Source: UBA9339 sp964535195
GTDB lineage: Bacteria; Pseudomonadota; Gammaproteobacteria; UBA9339
Direction: 5' to 3'
Length of the DNA: 32,136 nt
NCBI GenBank assembly: GCA_964535195.1
Contig: CAZHSI010000015.1
Location: 1 to 32,136, forward strand
Below, in pieces: positions 1 through 7,504 of this stretch; within the stretch, counting starts at the first letter, position 1; every line of letters starts with the position of its first letter. Under the pieces are notes generated by a model, which saw only the letters and a list, made by a program, of their open reading frames with translations, had not been told where the DNA came from and ran no database searches. A program made the translations under genes and the position numbers.

Positions 1-2
1 TT

Positions 3-1049
3 ATTCCAATAAATATAGCTAGCAAAGGTAGTTTAACAGGTACTTATGAAATGGCAGACTATATGGCGGGAAAAAAAACAAAGCCTATATGGAGTATTTC
101 TGCTGGTTCGCGCTCTATTTTTTTGCTTCCCAAAATTACTGATAGAATTGGTTTAAAAAAATTATATAAAACTTATGATATTCCGACACCCCTCAGAGTA
201 AAGTATTTACAAGATCATTGGGAAATATTTAAGTATATAACTCAAAATAAAAACTTTACCCAGCCATGGCAAAATACTGTATTATTTTTTAGCAATAAAT
301 GGTTTGATAATAAATATACTTCATTGTATTGGAGTAAATTTAGACAATACTTAAATAATATGGTTTATGAAAACTTAAGTTACACAACCAATGAATTTAA
401 GTTTAACCTTTTCTGGGGTTCAGAATTTGCTAGAATTATTAGTTCAAGAAGATTGCATCCGAGGCCTTATATCCTTTGCCAAACAAAGCATTTATTATCG
501 ATTGTGGCTGGTAATTTTCCAGCTTTCATGGTTATGGATAATTTTCAGGAATCAGCGCCAACCGAAGGGATACAAAAAGCATTTATCGAAGGTTATGAGC
601 TAAAGAAATATATTCCAATTTTGATGCATGCCTGCATACCTAAGCAAAATATGGTAGAAAATACTTCTTATGCATACTATTCTCTATCTATTCCTACGGT
701 GTTAGAAGGTTCACCATTAAAAAATACTACCAATACTATTATTAATGATTTACGGGAAATTGAGCTTTTGGTAGAAACTTTGAAAGACCGTTTTTCTACT
801 AGTAATTGTAAAGAAATAAACGATATTATTAGAAATTTCAAAATAGACTTTTTTCATCAAAAAAAGGATATAAATAATAGAATACGCTATAGTACTGATA
901 TTTTTGCTGAAGATAGTAAATTTTTAAATGCCAAAGATAAGTTCGTTTCTAGGGAGTTTTGCCCGAGCAGTCCTTTTTTTAGTGGTTGTATTAGAGTGAA
1001 GTTTCAAAATCAAGCTCCTGGTTCTAAGGATTTAATATCGGTAAATTGA
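3..1049 (+). CDS. Conserved-looking protein of unknown function, 5'-truncated by window edge
   Basis: The frame is open from the first in-frame codon at position 3, with no stop before the ATG at 51. That ATG has no Shine-Dalgarno sequence, so the gene probably begins outside the window and at least 348 residues are visible. The product looks soluble: there is no convincing membrane segment, and it is rich in aromatic residues (Trp, Tyr, Phe). Recognisable blocks include SISAGSRSIFLLPKITD shortly after the window start and HPRPYILCQTKHLLSIVAG near the middle. The C-terminal third is polar and helical and ends in a basic/Asn-rich stretch. I do not recognise the family. The gene stands alone, followed by about 570 bp without a gene. 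Base composition is as AT-rich as its surroundings. That it encodes a protein is fairly sure; its function is unknown. Confidence 0.7.
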   Translation: MPINIASKGSLTGTYEMADYMAGKKTKPIWSISAGSRSIFLLPKITDRIGLKKLYKTYDIPTPLRVKYLQDHWEIFKYITQNKNFTQPWQNTVLFFSNKWFDNKYTSLYWSKFRQYLNNMVYENLSYTTNEFKFNLFWGSEFARIISSRRLHPRPYILCQTKHLLSIVAGNFPAFMVMDNFQESAPTEGIQKAFIEGYELKKYIPILMHACIPKQNMVENTSYAYYSLSIPTVLEGSPLKNTTNTIINDLREIELLVETLKDRFSTSNCKEINDIIRNFKIDFFHQKKDINNRIRYSTDIFAEDSKFLNAKDKFVSREFCPSSPFFSGCIRVKFQNQAPGSKDLISVN

Positions 1050-1485
1050 TTGCATTCTATGCCTAAGAGGTGTGTATGAGATAAAAATATACCTTGGTTA
1101 TTGGTTATGTTTGTTGTGATTGAGTTTAGTTTATTGATTGAATGTTACATAATAAATGTTGTTAACAGAGAGTTTTTAATCTTTTTTAGCCATTTATTAT
1201 GATAGATGATAACCAATTTTTGTTATAGCCTTGTGTTATAAAGGGGCGAAAAATCTGTATAGCTTTGCTTGGTTGTAGGAGAATTTATTGTAATTAGGAT
1301 ATGCTGGCAATTCCTTGTTGTAAGCTGAGCGTCTTTTGTTGAGCAAATTAATCTAGAAAAGTTTTAAAGTGCTATATTTATAATATCGTTAAATGCGATA
1401 AAAGTTCTTGGCAAATGTTATCCAAAAAAATGTTAATTAATTTTGTAATGGTTTAATCAAATTAGATGATATGATTTATAGAACA
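1050..1485. other. Gene-free AT-rich stretch
   Basis: No open frame longer than a few dozen codons and no frame with a plausible ribosome binding site was found on either strand. A short inverted repeat (TATCG...CGATA) sits near 1385-1402. I see no repeat of other parts of the window. It may hold untranslated RNA linked to the hairpin at 1543-1577, or may simply be decayed DNA. Confidence 0.5.
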
Positions 1486-1486
1486 T

Positions 1487-1515
1487 TTGAAAGATAAAGT
1501 AAGGTAAAATATAGG
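1487..1515 (+). promoter_or_regulatory. Candidate sigma-70 promoter of a short RNA
   Basis: A -35-like TTGAAA at 1487-1492 is followed after 17 bp by TATAGG at 1510-1515. The -35 is 5/6 and the -10 is 4/6 of consensus. Transcription from about 1522 would end at the hairpin 1543-1577, giving an RNA of roughly 55 nt with no coding capacity. Such matches are easily found by chance in AT-rich DNA. Confidence 0.25.
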
Positions 1516-1542
1516 CTTAATCTTATTAATTATAAAGTGAGG

Positions 1543-1577
1543 AAGGGGCTGCCGGGCAACAACGGCCGGCCTTTTTC
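1543..1577 (+). terminator. GC-rich intrinsic terminator-like hairpin
   Basis: AAGG pairs with CCTT, and CTG/CCG pair with CGG/CGG across a loop of about 8 nt. Two small bulges interrupt the stem, and TTTTT follows directly, as in a Rho-independent terminator reading rightward. GC-rich DNA is rare in this region, so the hairpin stands out. The nearest upstream gene on this strand ended almost 500 bp earlier, so the terminator may serve a small RNA. On the other strand there is no T-run, so it is not a terminator for the MFS gene. Confidence 0.5.
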
Positions 1578-1618
1578 TTAAAAAAATATTGGATAAAATT
1601 GTTAAATTATTAAATAAG

Positions 1619-2839
1619 CTAGGGAGGATTTCTTTTTATATATAAAGATAATAGGAACCCCACAATAACGGCTATCAATAAAACAAGTATGGGAAACAAT
1701 TGGTGATTAATTATGATATGGTCTATTTTATAATCCTTTATTAAGTAGGCTAAAAGTTGTATACAAATTCCCCCAGAAGCCATTATTGTAGATACAAAAC
1801 CTGTGGCGGCATTAAGGTATGAGTGGTGATTGTTTTCTGCAGTTAGCGGAAAAATTAATAATGCGGAACTTAAGGAAATCCCAAATAGAAAAAACAAAGC
1901 CATAAAACCTATTAGAGGCAATTTAGTCATATAAATAATCGTCATCAGTATAATGATTATTAAAATATTACATACATTCAATATGGTTTTAAATGAGTTA
2001 GAGATAGTTGCTATCCATCCTATAAGGATGGAGCCGATAATATTACCAAGGATGTTGGCACTTATGATATAAGAGCCTTCTAGTTTAGAAAAATTTTTTA
2101 CTTCTTGTAAGTAAACGATACCCCAGCTCACACTGAAAAATATTCCTGGTAAGCTAGTTAAAAGAGCGTATATACCAATGATCCAGTTTTGGGAGTTTGT
2201 AAGGATTATTTTTATAGTTTCTCTAAGTTCTATTTTTTTATTAGAATGTAATTGTTTGATGTGTGCTGGAGAGTCCTGAATGGTTATTATTGCTATAATA
2301 TAAAATAATACACCTATCCCAAATTCGATATATAAGCCCATTTTTATACCTAGTTTCTCAATCACGAATACAAGTGGGGTTTGGGAAAAAAGTATCCCCA
2401 ATGTTGCATAGGTTGTAGCTAACCCTGTAACTAATGTAATTTTTTTCGAAGGGAACCATTGTTTGATTAATTTAAAGCATGAAATCATGCTGAATGAGCC
2501 TACAAACCCTAAAGTTAACCTAGAGATGACCATTAAGGTTAAAGAGCTTGTTAAGGTAAAGATTAATATACTACAGTTAGCTACAAAATATGATATCAGT
2601 AAGATTTTTCTTGTTGAAACTTTATCTAAGATTAAGCCTGCCCATAAGACCACAATAAAGTTTGAATAATAATAGCTTGCAAACAATAGTCCCATGTCTG
2701 AGGTGTTGAGGTTAAGTTTTAACATCAGGTATGGTATTAGAGCATTAAGGTTAGAAGTAATATTTATCAAAAAGACAAAAGATGCCGCGGAAAACACTAT
2801 TAGCCATGATTGTATATTAGTTAAAGTAGTTACGCGCAT
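1619..2839 (-). CDS. Major facilitator superfamily (MFS) transporter
   Basis: The 406-residue polytopic protein has about 12 hydrophobic segments and very short loops, typical of 12-TM MFS permeases of the inner membrane. The loop after the second segment reads AGLILDKVSTRK, which fits MFS motif A (G-x-x-x-D-x-x-x-R/K). A longer polar linker around residues 195-210 separates the two six-helix halves. The substrate cannot be deduced; related carriers move sugars phosphates, organic acids or drugs. The ATG is preceded by GAAAAGG at an unusually short distance, so the exact start is not fully certain, but the N-terminus enters the first membrane segment as expected. The gene stands alone with 501 bp upstream and no clear terminator downstream. 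Confidence 0.85.
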   Translation of the reverse strand: MRVTTLTNIQSWLIVFSAASFVFLINITSNLNALIPYLMLKLNLNTSDMGLLFASYYYSNFIVVLWAGLILDKVSTRKILLISYFVANCSILIFTLTSSLTLMVISRLTLGFVGSFSMISCFKLIKQWFPSKKITLVTGLATTYATLGILFSQTPLVFVIEKLGIKMGLYIEFGIGVLFYIIAIITIQDSPAHIKQLHSNKKIELRETIKIILTNSQNWIIGIYALLTSLPGIFFSVSWGIVYLQEVKNFSKLEGSYIISANILGNIIGSILIGWIATISNSFKTILNVCNILIIIILMTIIYMTKLPLIGFMALFFLFGISLSSALLIFPLTAENNHHSYLNAATGFVSTIMASGGICIQLLAYLIKDYKIDHIIINHQLFPILVLLIAVIVGFLLSLYIKRNPP

Positions 2840-3340
2840 AACCTTTTCTTTGTTTTTAATTTAATTTGTAGTTGTTTACGTTGTTATCGCAAGCTAACAC
2901 TTTTTTTATGTGGTGATATAGAAAGCATTTAATAAACGTTGGATTATCTACTCTTTTACTGCGTTCGTACTTCGTAATGTTGATACAGCTAGTTACATTA
3001 ATTTTATGTTTTTTATATTTTTTAGTGAAAAGTATACGGCTACAGTGAAAATAAAACACTAAGCTATTCAGTTCATGAAATTTATTAAGTAAAAGTAGGA
3101 TCTCCTGACGATTCTACTCTGGCTGCACCTTGTTGCTTTTTTACGATACGTCGCTGACATCCCTCAAAAACATGCTTGATTTCATTAGATAAAAAAGCAA
3201 TTACCGTTGAAATAATACACGTTATATCTTACGCCATGTATGCCATGTCCCATTAAGTGATGCGATGCTTAAATTATTGAGTAAATGTGCTGAATATGGG
3301 GAGGAGAAACCAAATGGTAAGAAGCAATATTTTTGTTGAG
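2840..3340. other. Intergenic stretch with a possible gene remnant
   Basis: No intact gene is convincing here. A 67-codon minus-strand frame at 2856-3059 lacks a ribosome binding site and a recognisable sequence. On the plus strand, about 3226-3330 reads without a stop as a Cys-containing peptide ending GEEKPNGKKQYFC and then TGA. This recalls the zinc-finger N-terminus of IS1-type InsA proteins (C..C...NG...GKQRY.C), but it is too short and has no start, so at best it is a decayed fragment. Confidence 0.3.
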
Positions 3341-3805
3341 TTAGGTAAACCATCGTGGAACTCGTCTTCTGGTCCATTTCGCTATAATCTTCTTGCCACA
3401 AATATAGTATCGACGATAAGCTGTAACTGGATCACCTAAAACGCGAAACTCTTGAGGCATAACTTGATAAAATTCTGTTAATCCTAAGTTTGCTAACTTT
3501 GGCTCCGGTAAGCTCACAGCAACTGTAAAAGATCTGTGGTTTACTTTTCTGTGATAACGATATTTATATTCTTCATTTAAGGCCACAACTAATTTCTTAA
3601 GCCAGCGCCAATTTTGTATAGATTCCTCAGCCCACAAAACACAAGGATGTTGGTGATGGGTGGCTCTATATGGAACTTTCATGCCAGTTTTATTACACAC
3701 AGTACATAAGATCTGTGCTCCTTCTAGCAGCATTTTTATTACATGCTTGTCGCAATGATATTTAGCGCATTTTTTAATATCAGTATCAAGTACAAATATA
3801 TTCAT
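3341..3805 (-). CDS. Phage-type conserved hypothetical protein (HCDKH motif)
   Basis: The 154-residue soluble protein opens with MNIFVLDTD and then AKYHCDKHVIKMLLEGAQ at residues 16-33. It continues with RATHHQHPCVLWAEES, YKYRYHRKVNH, DPVTAYRRYY and a WTRRRVPRWF tail. From memory these blocks match a family common in tailed phages of marine bacteria and scattered in bacterial genomes, usually annotated as hypothetical. The conserved His/Cys/Asp/Lys cluster suggests metal binding or catalysis, but no activity is established to my knowledge. AAAAGAG lies 4 nt before the ATG. It is a lone gene between long gaps, which suits horizontal acquisition. Coding is sure; function is not. Confidence 0.75.
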   Translation of the reverse strand: MNIFVLDTDIKKCAKYHCDKHVIKMLLEGAQILCTVCNKTGMKVPYRATHHQHPCVLWAEESIQNWRWLKKLVVALNEEYKYRYHRKVNHRSFTVAVSLPEPKLANLGLTEFYQVMPQEFRVLGDPVTAYRRYYICGKKIIAKWTRRRVPRWFT

Positions 3806-4109
3806 CTAACTCTTTTTATAAAATTAATATTACAAATTGTCTTAAAATTATCTCAAAGTTTATACCAACATTGCTGCTTTACAAAAATATTAAATTTATC
3901 TAAGATCAAACTAAGATTGCAGTGCGAATATAAAGTTTTACTAAAATTGTGTTTTAAATTTATTCCACGAGGTCTTTTGTATGGCAAAGCAAGTGGGGGA
4001 TTATTAAGAGGGAGGGGTAAAGCCGATCCCTATTGACCGAGCCTAAGTTTGATTACTTGCTAGTTGTAAAATCTGTGTAAGTTTTATCCTAAAATATTAA
4101 TGGTGATAT
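3806..4109. other. Spacer between divergent genes
   Basis: This 304-bp region separates the divergently oriented phage-type gene and rubrerythrin, so it should contain promoters for both. No clean -35/-10 pair was found. The part at about 3985-4040 is G-rich compared with its surroundings (GTGGGGG, GAGGGAGGGG). A 97-codon plus-strand frame overlapping it has no ribosome binding site and looks spurious. Confidence 0.4.
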
Positions 4110-4667
4110 ATGAGTATAAAAAATTCTGAAACAGAAAAAAACTTATTAAAAGCATTTGCTGGTGAATCACAAGCACGTAACCGTTATACTTACTACGCAG
4201 GTAAGGCGCATAAAGAGGGATTTGTTGCTATAGCAAAGCTCTTTGAAAAAATAGCTGACCAAGAAAAGGAACATGCCAAACGATTATTCAGCTTTCTCGA
4301 AGGTGGACATTTAGAAATACAGGCTACTTTCCCCGCCGGGGTTATAGGGACCACTTTAGAAAATTTATGTGCAGCTGCAGCGGGTGAAAATGAAGAACAT
4401 TCTAGCTTATACCCCTCTTTTGCGAAAATAGCACGTCAAGAGGGGTTTACTGCCGTGGCTGAATTATTTGAAAACATCGCAATAGCAGAGAAACACCACG
4501 AAGAACAATACATCTTTTTTGCAGAGCAGATTTCTTCTAACAAAATATTTAAGCGGGACAGCTCAGTATCTTGGCAATGTTTGAATTGTGGTTACCGACA
4601 CACCGGCGAAGAACCACCAAATCTCTGCCCAGCTTGTGCGCATCCACAAGGTTATTTTACCGCTTAG
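4110..4667 (+). CDS. rbr: Rubrerythrin, non-haem di-iron peroxidase
   Basis: Rubrerythrin reduces hydrogen peroxide in the cytoplasm using electrons passed through a rubredoxin-type iron centre. The 185-residue product has the standard two-part build. The N-terminal ferritin-like four-helix domain (residues 5-145) has di-iron ligands in GESQARNRY (Glu19), DQEKEHAKRL (Glu/His 52-55), GENEEHSS (Glu93-96) and EKHHEEQY (Glu127, His130). The C-terminal rubredoxin domain has Cys157/Cys160 and Cys173/Cys176 in two CxxC pairs. Length is normal for the family. GGTGA lies just before the ATG. The gene appears monocistronic. Rubrerythrins are commonest in anaerobes and microaerophiles, so its presence points to peroxide defence at low oxygen. 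Confidence 0.95.
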   Translation: MSIKNSETEKNLLKAFAGESQARNRYTYYAGKAHKEGFVAIAKLFEKIADQEKEHAKRLFSFLEGGHLEIQATFPAGVIGTTLENLCAAAAGENEEHSSLYPSFAKIARQEGFTAVAELFENIAIAEKHHEEQYIFFAEQISSNKIFKRDSSVSWQCLNCGYRHTGEEPPNLCPACAHPQGYFTA

Positions 4668-4814
4668 TGCTCAATGTTGATCGCTAAGTTTCAGGAGGTA
4701 ATTGCGGCATCCAGAAAATAAATATAGGAGGGGCCCTGACAGTACTGGGAATAATGTTTATATGTTATATAACTGTTAAATTTGTGGTGTAATTAGTAAA
4801 AACTTTAAAAATAC

Positions 4815-4841
4815 TTGCTTTTTTCAAAGAAATGCTATAAA
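4815..4841 (+). promoter_or_regulatory. Candidate promoter of the small lipoprotein gene
   Basis: TTGCTT at 4815-4820 and an extended -10, TGC-TATAAA at 4833-4841, are separated by 15 bp. The extended -10 compensates for the short spacer. Transcription from about 4848 would give a leader of roughly 114 nt that contains the palindrome at 4887-4904 and the hairpin at 4915-4940. Confidence 0.45.
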
Positions 4842-4886
4842 AGTAGAACCTGTTACGTGGGGAAGAGATTTTTATACCGCGTATTG

Positions 4887-4904
4887 TATTGTAACGTTAC
4901 AATA
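4887..4904. promoter_or_regulatory. 18-bp perfect palindrome, operator-like
   Basis: TATTGTAACGTTACAATA is its own reverse complement. Perfect palindromes of this size with a central CG resemble operators of TetR-type or similar dimeric regulators. A further GTTACG half-site-like sequence occurs at about 4852-4857. It lies between the candidate promoter and the lipoprotein start. No regulator gene of this kind is in the window. Confidence 0.45.
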
Positions 4905-4914
4905 TAGAATAGGG

Positions 4915-4940
4915 CGTCTGCTTTAAGCAGGCGTGTTTTT
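4915..4940 (+). terminator. Terminator-like hairpin in the lipoprotein leader
   Basis: CGTCTGC (4915-4921) pairs with GCAGGCG (4927-4933), with one G-U pair and a 5-nt loop, and GTTTTT follows. It lies 21 nt upstream of the start codon, downstream of the palindrome. It could attenuate transcription into the lipoprotein gene, or end a transcript arriving from rubrerythrin. Confidence 0.45.
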
Positions 4941-4961
4941 AATTTATTTTAGGAATTGAAA

Positions 4962-5171
4962 ATGAAAAAAGTAATGTTAGTTGCCTTGTGTGCAGCCGTT
5001 CTTGGTTTTGGTTTAGTTGGCTGTGCTTCTACTGATAAACCAGAAACTGCTTCTTATAAAGAAACTCAATCTGAACTTAATGCTGCTGGCAAGAAAGGTA
5101 TTCACAAAAAGCACAAAAAAGCCAAAAGCAAGCTTGGGGAAGAGAAGTTAGAAAAAGATATCACCAAGTAA
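4962..5171 (+). CDS. Small lysine-rich lipoprotein
   Basis: The 69-residue precursor starts MKKVMLVALCAAVLGFGLVGC. This is a charged n-region, a hydrophobic core and a lipobox LVGC with the acylated Cys at position 21, so signal peptidase II should release a mature peptide of about 49 residues. Ala at +2 favours outer-membrane sorting by the enterobacterial rule. The mature part is polar and its centre is very basic (GIHKKHKKAKSK). I do not recognise the family; size and build recall entericidin-like or envelope-stress lipoproteins. The ATG at 4962 is preceded by AGGA at 7 nt; a TTG at 4956 in the same frame is less likely. A strong terminator follows. Confidence 0.8.
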   Translation: MKKVMLVALCAAVLGFGLVGCASTDKPETASYKETQSELNAAGKKGIHKKHKKAKSKLGEEKLEKDITK

Positions 5172-5190
5172 TCGTTTTATTTGGGTAATA

Positions 5191-5225
5191 AAAAAGCCAG
5201 AATGTATTTTCTGGCTTTTTTTTTG
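5191..5225. terminator. Bidirectional intrinsic terminator
   Basis: A 12-bp perfect stem, AAAAAGCCAGAA (5191-5202) with TTCTGGCTTTTT (5209-5220), has a 6-nt loop. A T-run follows on the plus strand and, because of the A-run, also on the minus strand. It sits between the convergent lipoprotein (ends 5171) and rmuC (ends 5233) and can serve both. Confidence 0.9.
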
Positions 5226-5232
5226 TTTAAGT

Positions 5233-6459
5233 TCAAGTAATCTCTTCTGAATTTCCATTCTCGTTAGGCGTATCTTCTTTAATCAGCTTTACCTGTTCAA
5301 TACTGCTAAAGCGACTAGTGATTTTTTTGGCTGATTTATTTACGTCTTCAGCGTCGGCGTGTGCTTGATCGATATGTTTTTTTAAGTTATCCATACGATT
5401 TTGAAAACGCACGAAATCTTTACTAAGAGTTATTAAGTGTTCTTGAATAAGATGGATTTGTTTGCGGGTGGCAGAATCTTTGATTACAGCACGAGCAGTG
5501 GTCAAGATTGCCATTAAAGTGGTGGGGGACACAAGCCATACTCGAGAGCGATGCGAGAGTTCAATTAATTCTGGGTGATGTCCATGAATTTCCGCAAATA
5601 CTGCTTCAGCTGGAATAAACATCATGGCGCTGTCCGCGGTTTCAGTTGTAACAATGTATTTTTCAGCGATATCCTGAATGTGTTTACGAATATCTAAGCG
5701 AAACTGTTGCTGCGCTAAGCGTCTCTCGCTTTCAGCTAAATGTGGATCAGCCAGTTTTTGGTAGCTTTCCAGTGGAAACTTCGCGTCAATAGCAATATTT
5801 CCGGTAGGTTCGGGTAAAAAAAGTATACAGTCGACCCGTTTGTTATTTGATAAAGTATATTGTAGCGCAAAGTTTTCTGAGGGAAGAATGTTATGTAGGA
5901 GGGCTGATAGTTGGATTTCACCAAAAGCACCACGAGCTCTCTTGTCGGTTAATATTTCTTGTAAGTTTATGACATTGCTAGATAATTCGGTAATCTTTTT
6001 TTGCGCCTCATCAATAAGAGCTAAGCGTTTTACTACATCAGTGAAGGTGGCCGTAGTTTTTTCAAAACCGTCGGAAAGACGTTTATCTACTTGGCCAGTG
6101 ATTTCTTGCAGTTTTTTGTCGGTAGCGCTAGTTAGTTTTTCAACTCGTTGATTAAGTTCTGAGGAATGATTGTTAAGAGCAGTAGTAACCTGAGCTCGAA
6201 CTTCACCTAAGCTTGTTTGGAGGCTTTCCGTAATGGTTTTTAGACTATGCAGTTGATGTTCGCTAAATTGTTGTCTTTGTTCTAGTATCAGGCGGGTGAT
6301 GTTATCACGTAGTTCGTTATTGATTTTGTCTCGTTCTTCAAGGCGGCCTATCAGGTTGGTTTCGTTTTGGTTGTTATTTTTATGTAAAAAAAACCCTAGC
6401 AGTCCTATCAGGAGCGCTATAATGATAAATGCTATGATTGTGAGAATTGTGATGGTCAT
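5233..6459 (-). CDS. rmuC: DNA recombination protein RmuC
   Basis: RmuC is a membrane-anchored protein with a nuclease-like fold linked to limiting DNA rearrangements at repeats. The 408-residue product has one N-terminal membrane segment (residues 1-26, MTITILTIIAFIIIALLIGL...). A long coiled coil follows to about residue 165. The conserved RmuC domain follows, with blocks ARGAFGEIQLSALL, IAIDAKFPLESYQKL, MMFIPAEAVFAEI and RVWLVSPTTLMAIL. The last 40 residues are acidic and poorly conserved. The ATG at 6459 lacks a Shine-Dalgarno sequence; an in-frame TTG lies 9 nt upstream. It lies downstream of arnD by 116 bp but seems to have its own promoter. Confidence 0.93.
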   Translation of the reverse strand: MTITILTIIAFIIIALLIGLLGFFLHKNNNQNETNLIGRLEERDKINNELRDNITRLILEQRQQFSEHQLHSLKTITESLQTSLGEVRAQVTTALNNHSSELNQRVEKLTSATDKKLQEITGQVDKRLSDGFEKTTATFTDVVKRLALIDEAQKKITELSSNVINLQEILTDKRARGAFGEIQLSALLHNILPSENFALQYTLSNNKRVDCILFLPEPTGNIAIDAKFPLESYQKLADPHLAESERRLAQQQFRLDIRKHIQDIAEKYIVTTETADSAMMFIPAEAVFAEIHGHHPELIELSHRSRVWLVSPTTLMAILTTARAVIKDSATRKQIHLIQEHLITLSKDFVRFQNRMDNLKKHIDQAHADAEDVNKSAKKITSRFSSIEQVKLIKEDTPNENGNSEEIT

Positions 6460-6471
6460 GTTTTGCAAGAT

Positions 6472-6480
6472 ATTATAGCA
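6472..6480 (-). promoter_or_regulatory. Extended -10 promoter before rmuC
   Basis: On the minus strand the sequence reads TGCTATAAT, a perfect extended -10 hexamer, which needs little -35 contact. Transcription would begin about 5-7 nt before the rmuC ATG, making a nearly leaderless message, consistent with the absence of a ribosome binding site. Two overlapping inverted repeats (CAATGTT/AACATTG at 6499-6533 and CTTTGAC/GTCAAAG at 6513-6545) lie just upstream and could be a binding site. Confidence 0.4.
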
Positions 6481-6575
6481 CTATACCAAAATCCCAAACA
6501 ATGTTAATTACTCTTTGACAAATTAAAACATTGCCTAAGTCAAAGGTGATATTTTGCATATTTTTTGGGCCGATT

Positions 6576-7469
6576 TTAAAGGGGTTTTTGGCAAGCCAGC
6601 TTGCCTGAACGGCCGTCAACTTCTGCTTGGATAAGTTCGCATACAGGATATTTAATGGTGGTTGCAGTAGCAGCAACTTCCCCTAAAGTTAAAAATTGGA
6701 CTTGTCTTTTTTTAAACGCAATTAAGAAAGAACGAAACCAGTCAAGATATTTCATCCCCTCAAGCTCACCGTGGATGGTTATAACATTTAGCTCAGGTTT
6801 TAGTAAAGCAAAGTAATGATCAGTTAGGTTTAGCAAAGGAAATTCTGCGCGTCCTAACAACTCATCTAGTGTTGGCAGCGTAGTAGGTATTTGTAGAGTT
6901 TTGTAAATTGTTGTACCAACTTGTGGATAGAAAGGGGAGGTACCACGACAGTCGCTGGCGTAATTAAAATTGGCTTGATCGTAGGCCGCCAGGGTTTTTT
7001 CATTTGCTTGCCAACCAGGAGCTGCGGCAGTTACTGCGGGTTCACCAAATATTTTTATAAATTCATCCAAAGCTTGTTGTAATAAAAGTGCTATTTTCGC
7101 CTGCGGCATTTGGGCTACGCCATCTTGCCATTTTTGATGATCGTAACAATGAATGCCAACGGCAAAACCTTGTTCTTTAATTGTGCTTAAGAGTTTTGCA
7201 TGTTTTTTGCCAATGTGCGGTCCCGGCAACAATACTCCGTTTAACAGAGTGCGGATGCCATAGGTGCCAATGACGTTGGTGCGAGCAACTTTCTTAAAAA
7301 AGTCTTTTCGAAACATTCTTCGAATGGCGCGCCCGGTATTATCTGGACCAAGAGATAAATAAAAAGTTGCTGGTACTTGCTGTTCTTTTAGTAAAGCCAA
7401 AAGATTTGGAACGCCAATACGGGTACCAACTTCGGTGTCAATATCTATTTTTATAGCAAGTTGCAACAT
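6576..7469 (-). CDS. arnD: ArnD, undecaprenyl-phosphate-Ara4FN deformylase
   Basis: ArnD removes the formyl group from 4-deoxy-4-formamido-L-arabinose on undecaprenyl phosphate, at the inner face of the inner membrane, before flipping and transfer to lipid A. The 297-residue NodB-type polysaccharide deacetylase carries the DID motif (Asp9, Asp11) and the metal-binding His107-x3-His111 (GIHCYDHQKW). It also has AAPGWQANEKT, NYASDCRGTSPF, QIPTTLPTLDELLGR and the C-terminal GRSGKLAC block, all close to E. coli ArnD. GAGAAG precedes the ATG at 7469 by 5 nt; a TTG five codons upstream is in frame but less likely. It follows the arnA-type gene by 35 nt, as in a shared operon. Confidence 0.93.
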   Translation of the reverse strand: MLQLAIKIDIDTEVGTRIGVPNLLALLKEQQVPATFYLSLGPDNTGRAIRRMFRKDFFKKVARTNVIGTYGIRTLLNGVLLPGPHIGKKHAKLLSTIKEQGFAVGIHCYDHQKWQDGVAQMPQAKIALLLQQALDEFIKIFGEPAVTAAAPGWQANEKTLAAYDQANFNYASDCRGTSPFYPQVGTTIYKTLQIPTTLPTLDELLGRAEFPLLNLTDHYFALLKPELNVITIHGELEGMKYLDWFRSFLIAFKKRQVQFLTLGEVAATATTIKYPVCELIQAEVDGRSGKLACQKPL

Positions 7470-7504
7470 GTGTACTTCTCGCAAGATTTTTGGTAATAGC
7501 GATA

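Noticed and set aside
2856..3059. 67-codon minus-strand ORF upstream of the MFS gene
   Set aside because: No ribosome binding site, AT-rich low-information composition and no recognisable motif; most likely a chance frame.
3314..3439. Short ORF starting at ATG 3314 after a good GGAGGAG site
   Set aside because: Most of it is antisense to the 3' end of the phage-type gene and it encodes about 40 residues without any motif; the site is probably coincidental.
3743..4036. 97-codon plus-strand ORF overlapping the phage-type gene start
   Set aside because: It overlaps a well-supported gene on the other strand, has no ribosome binding site and its sequence reflects AT-rich DNA followed by a G-rich patch.
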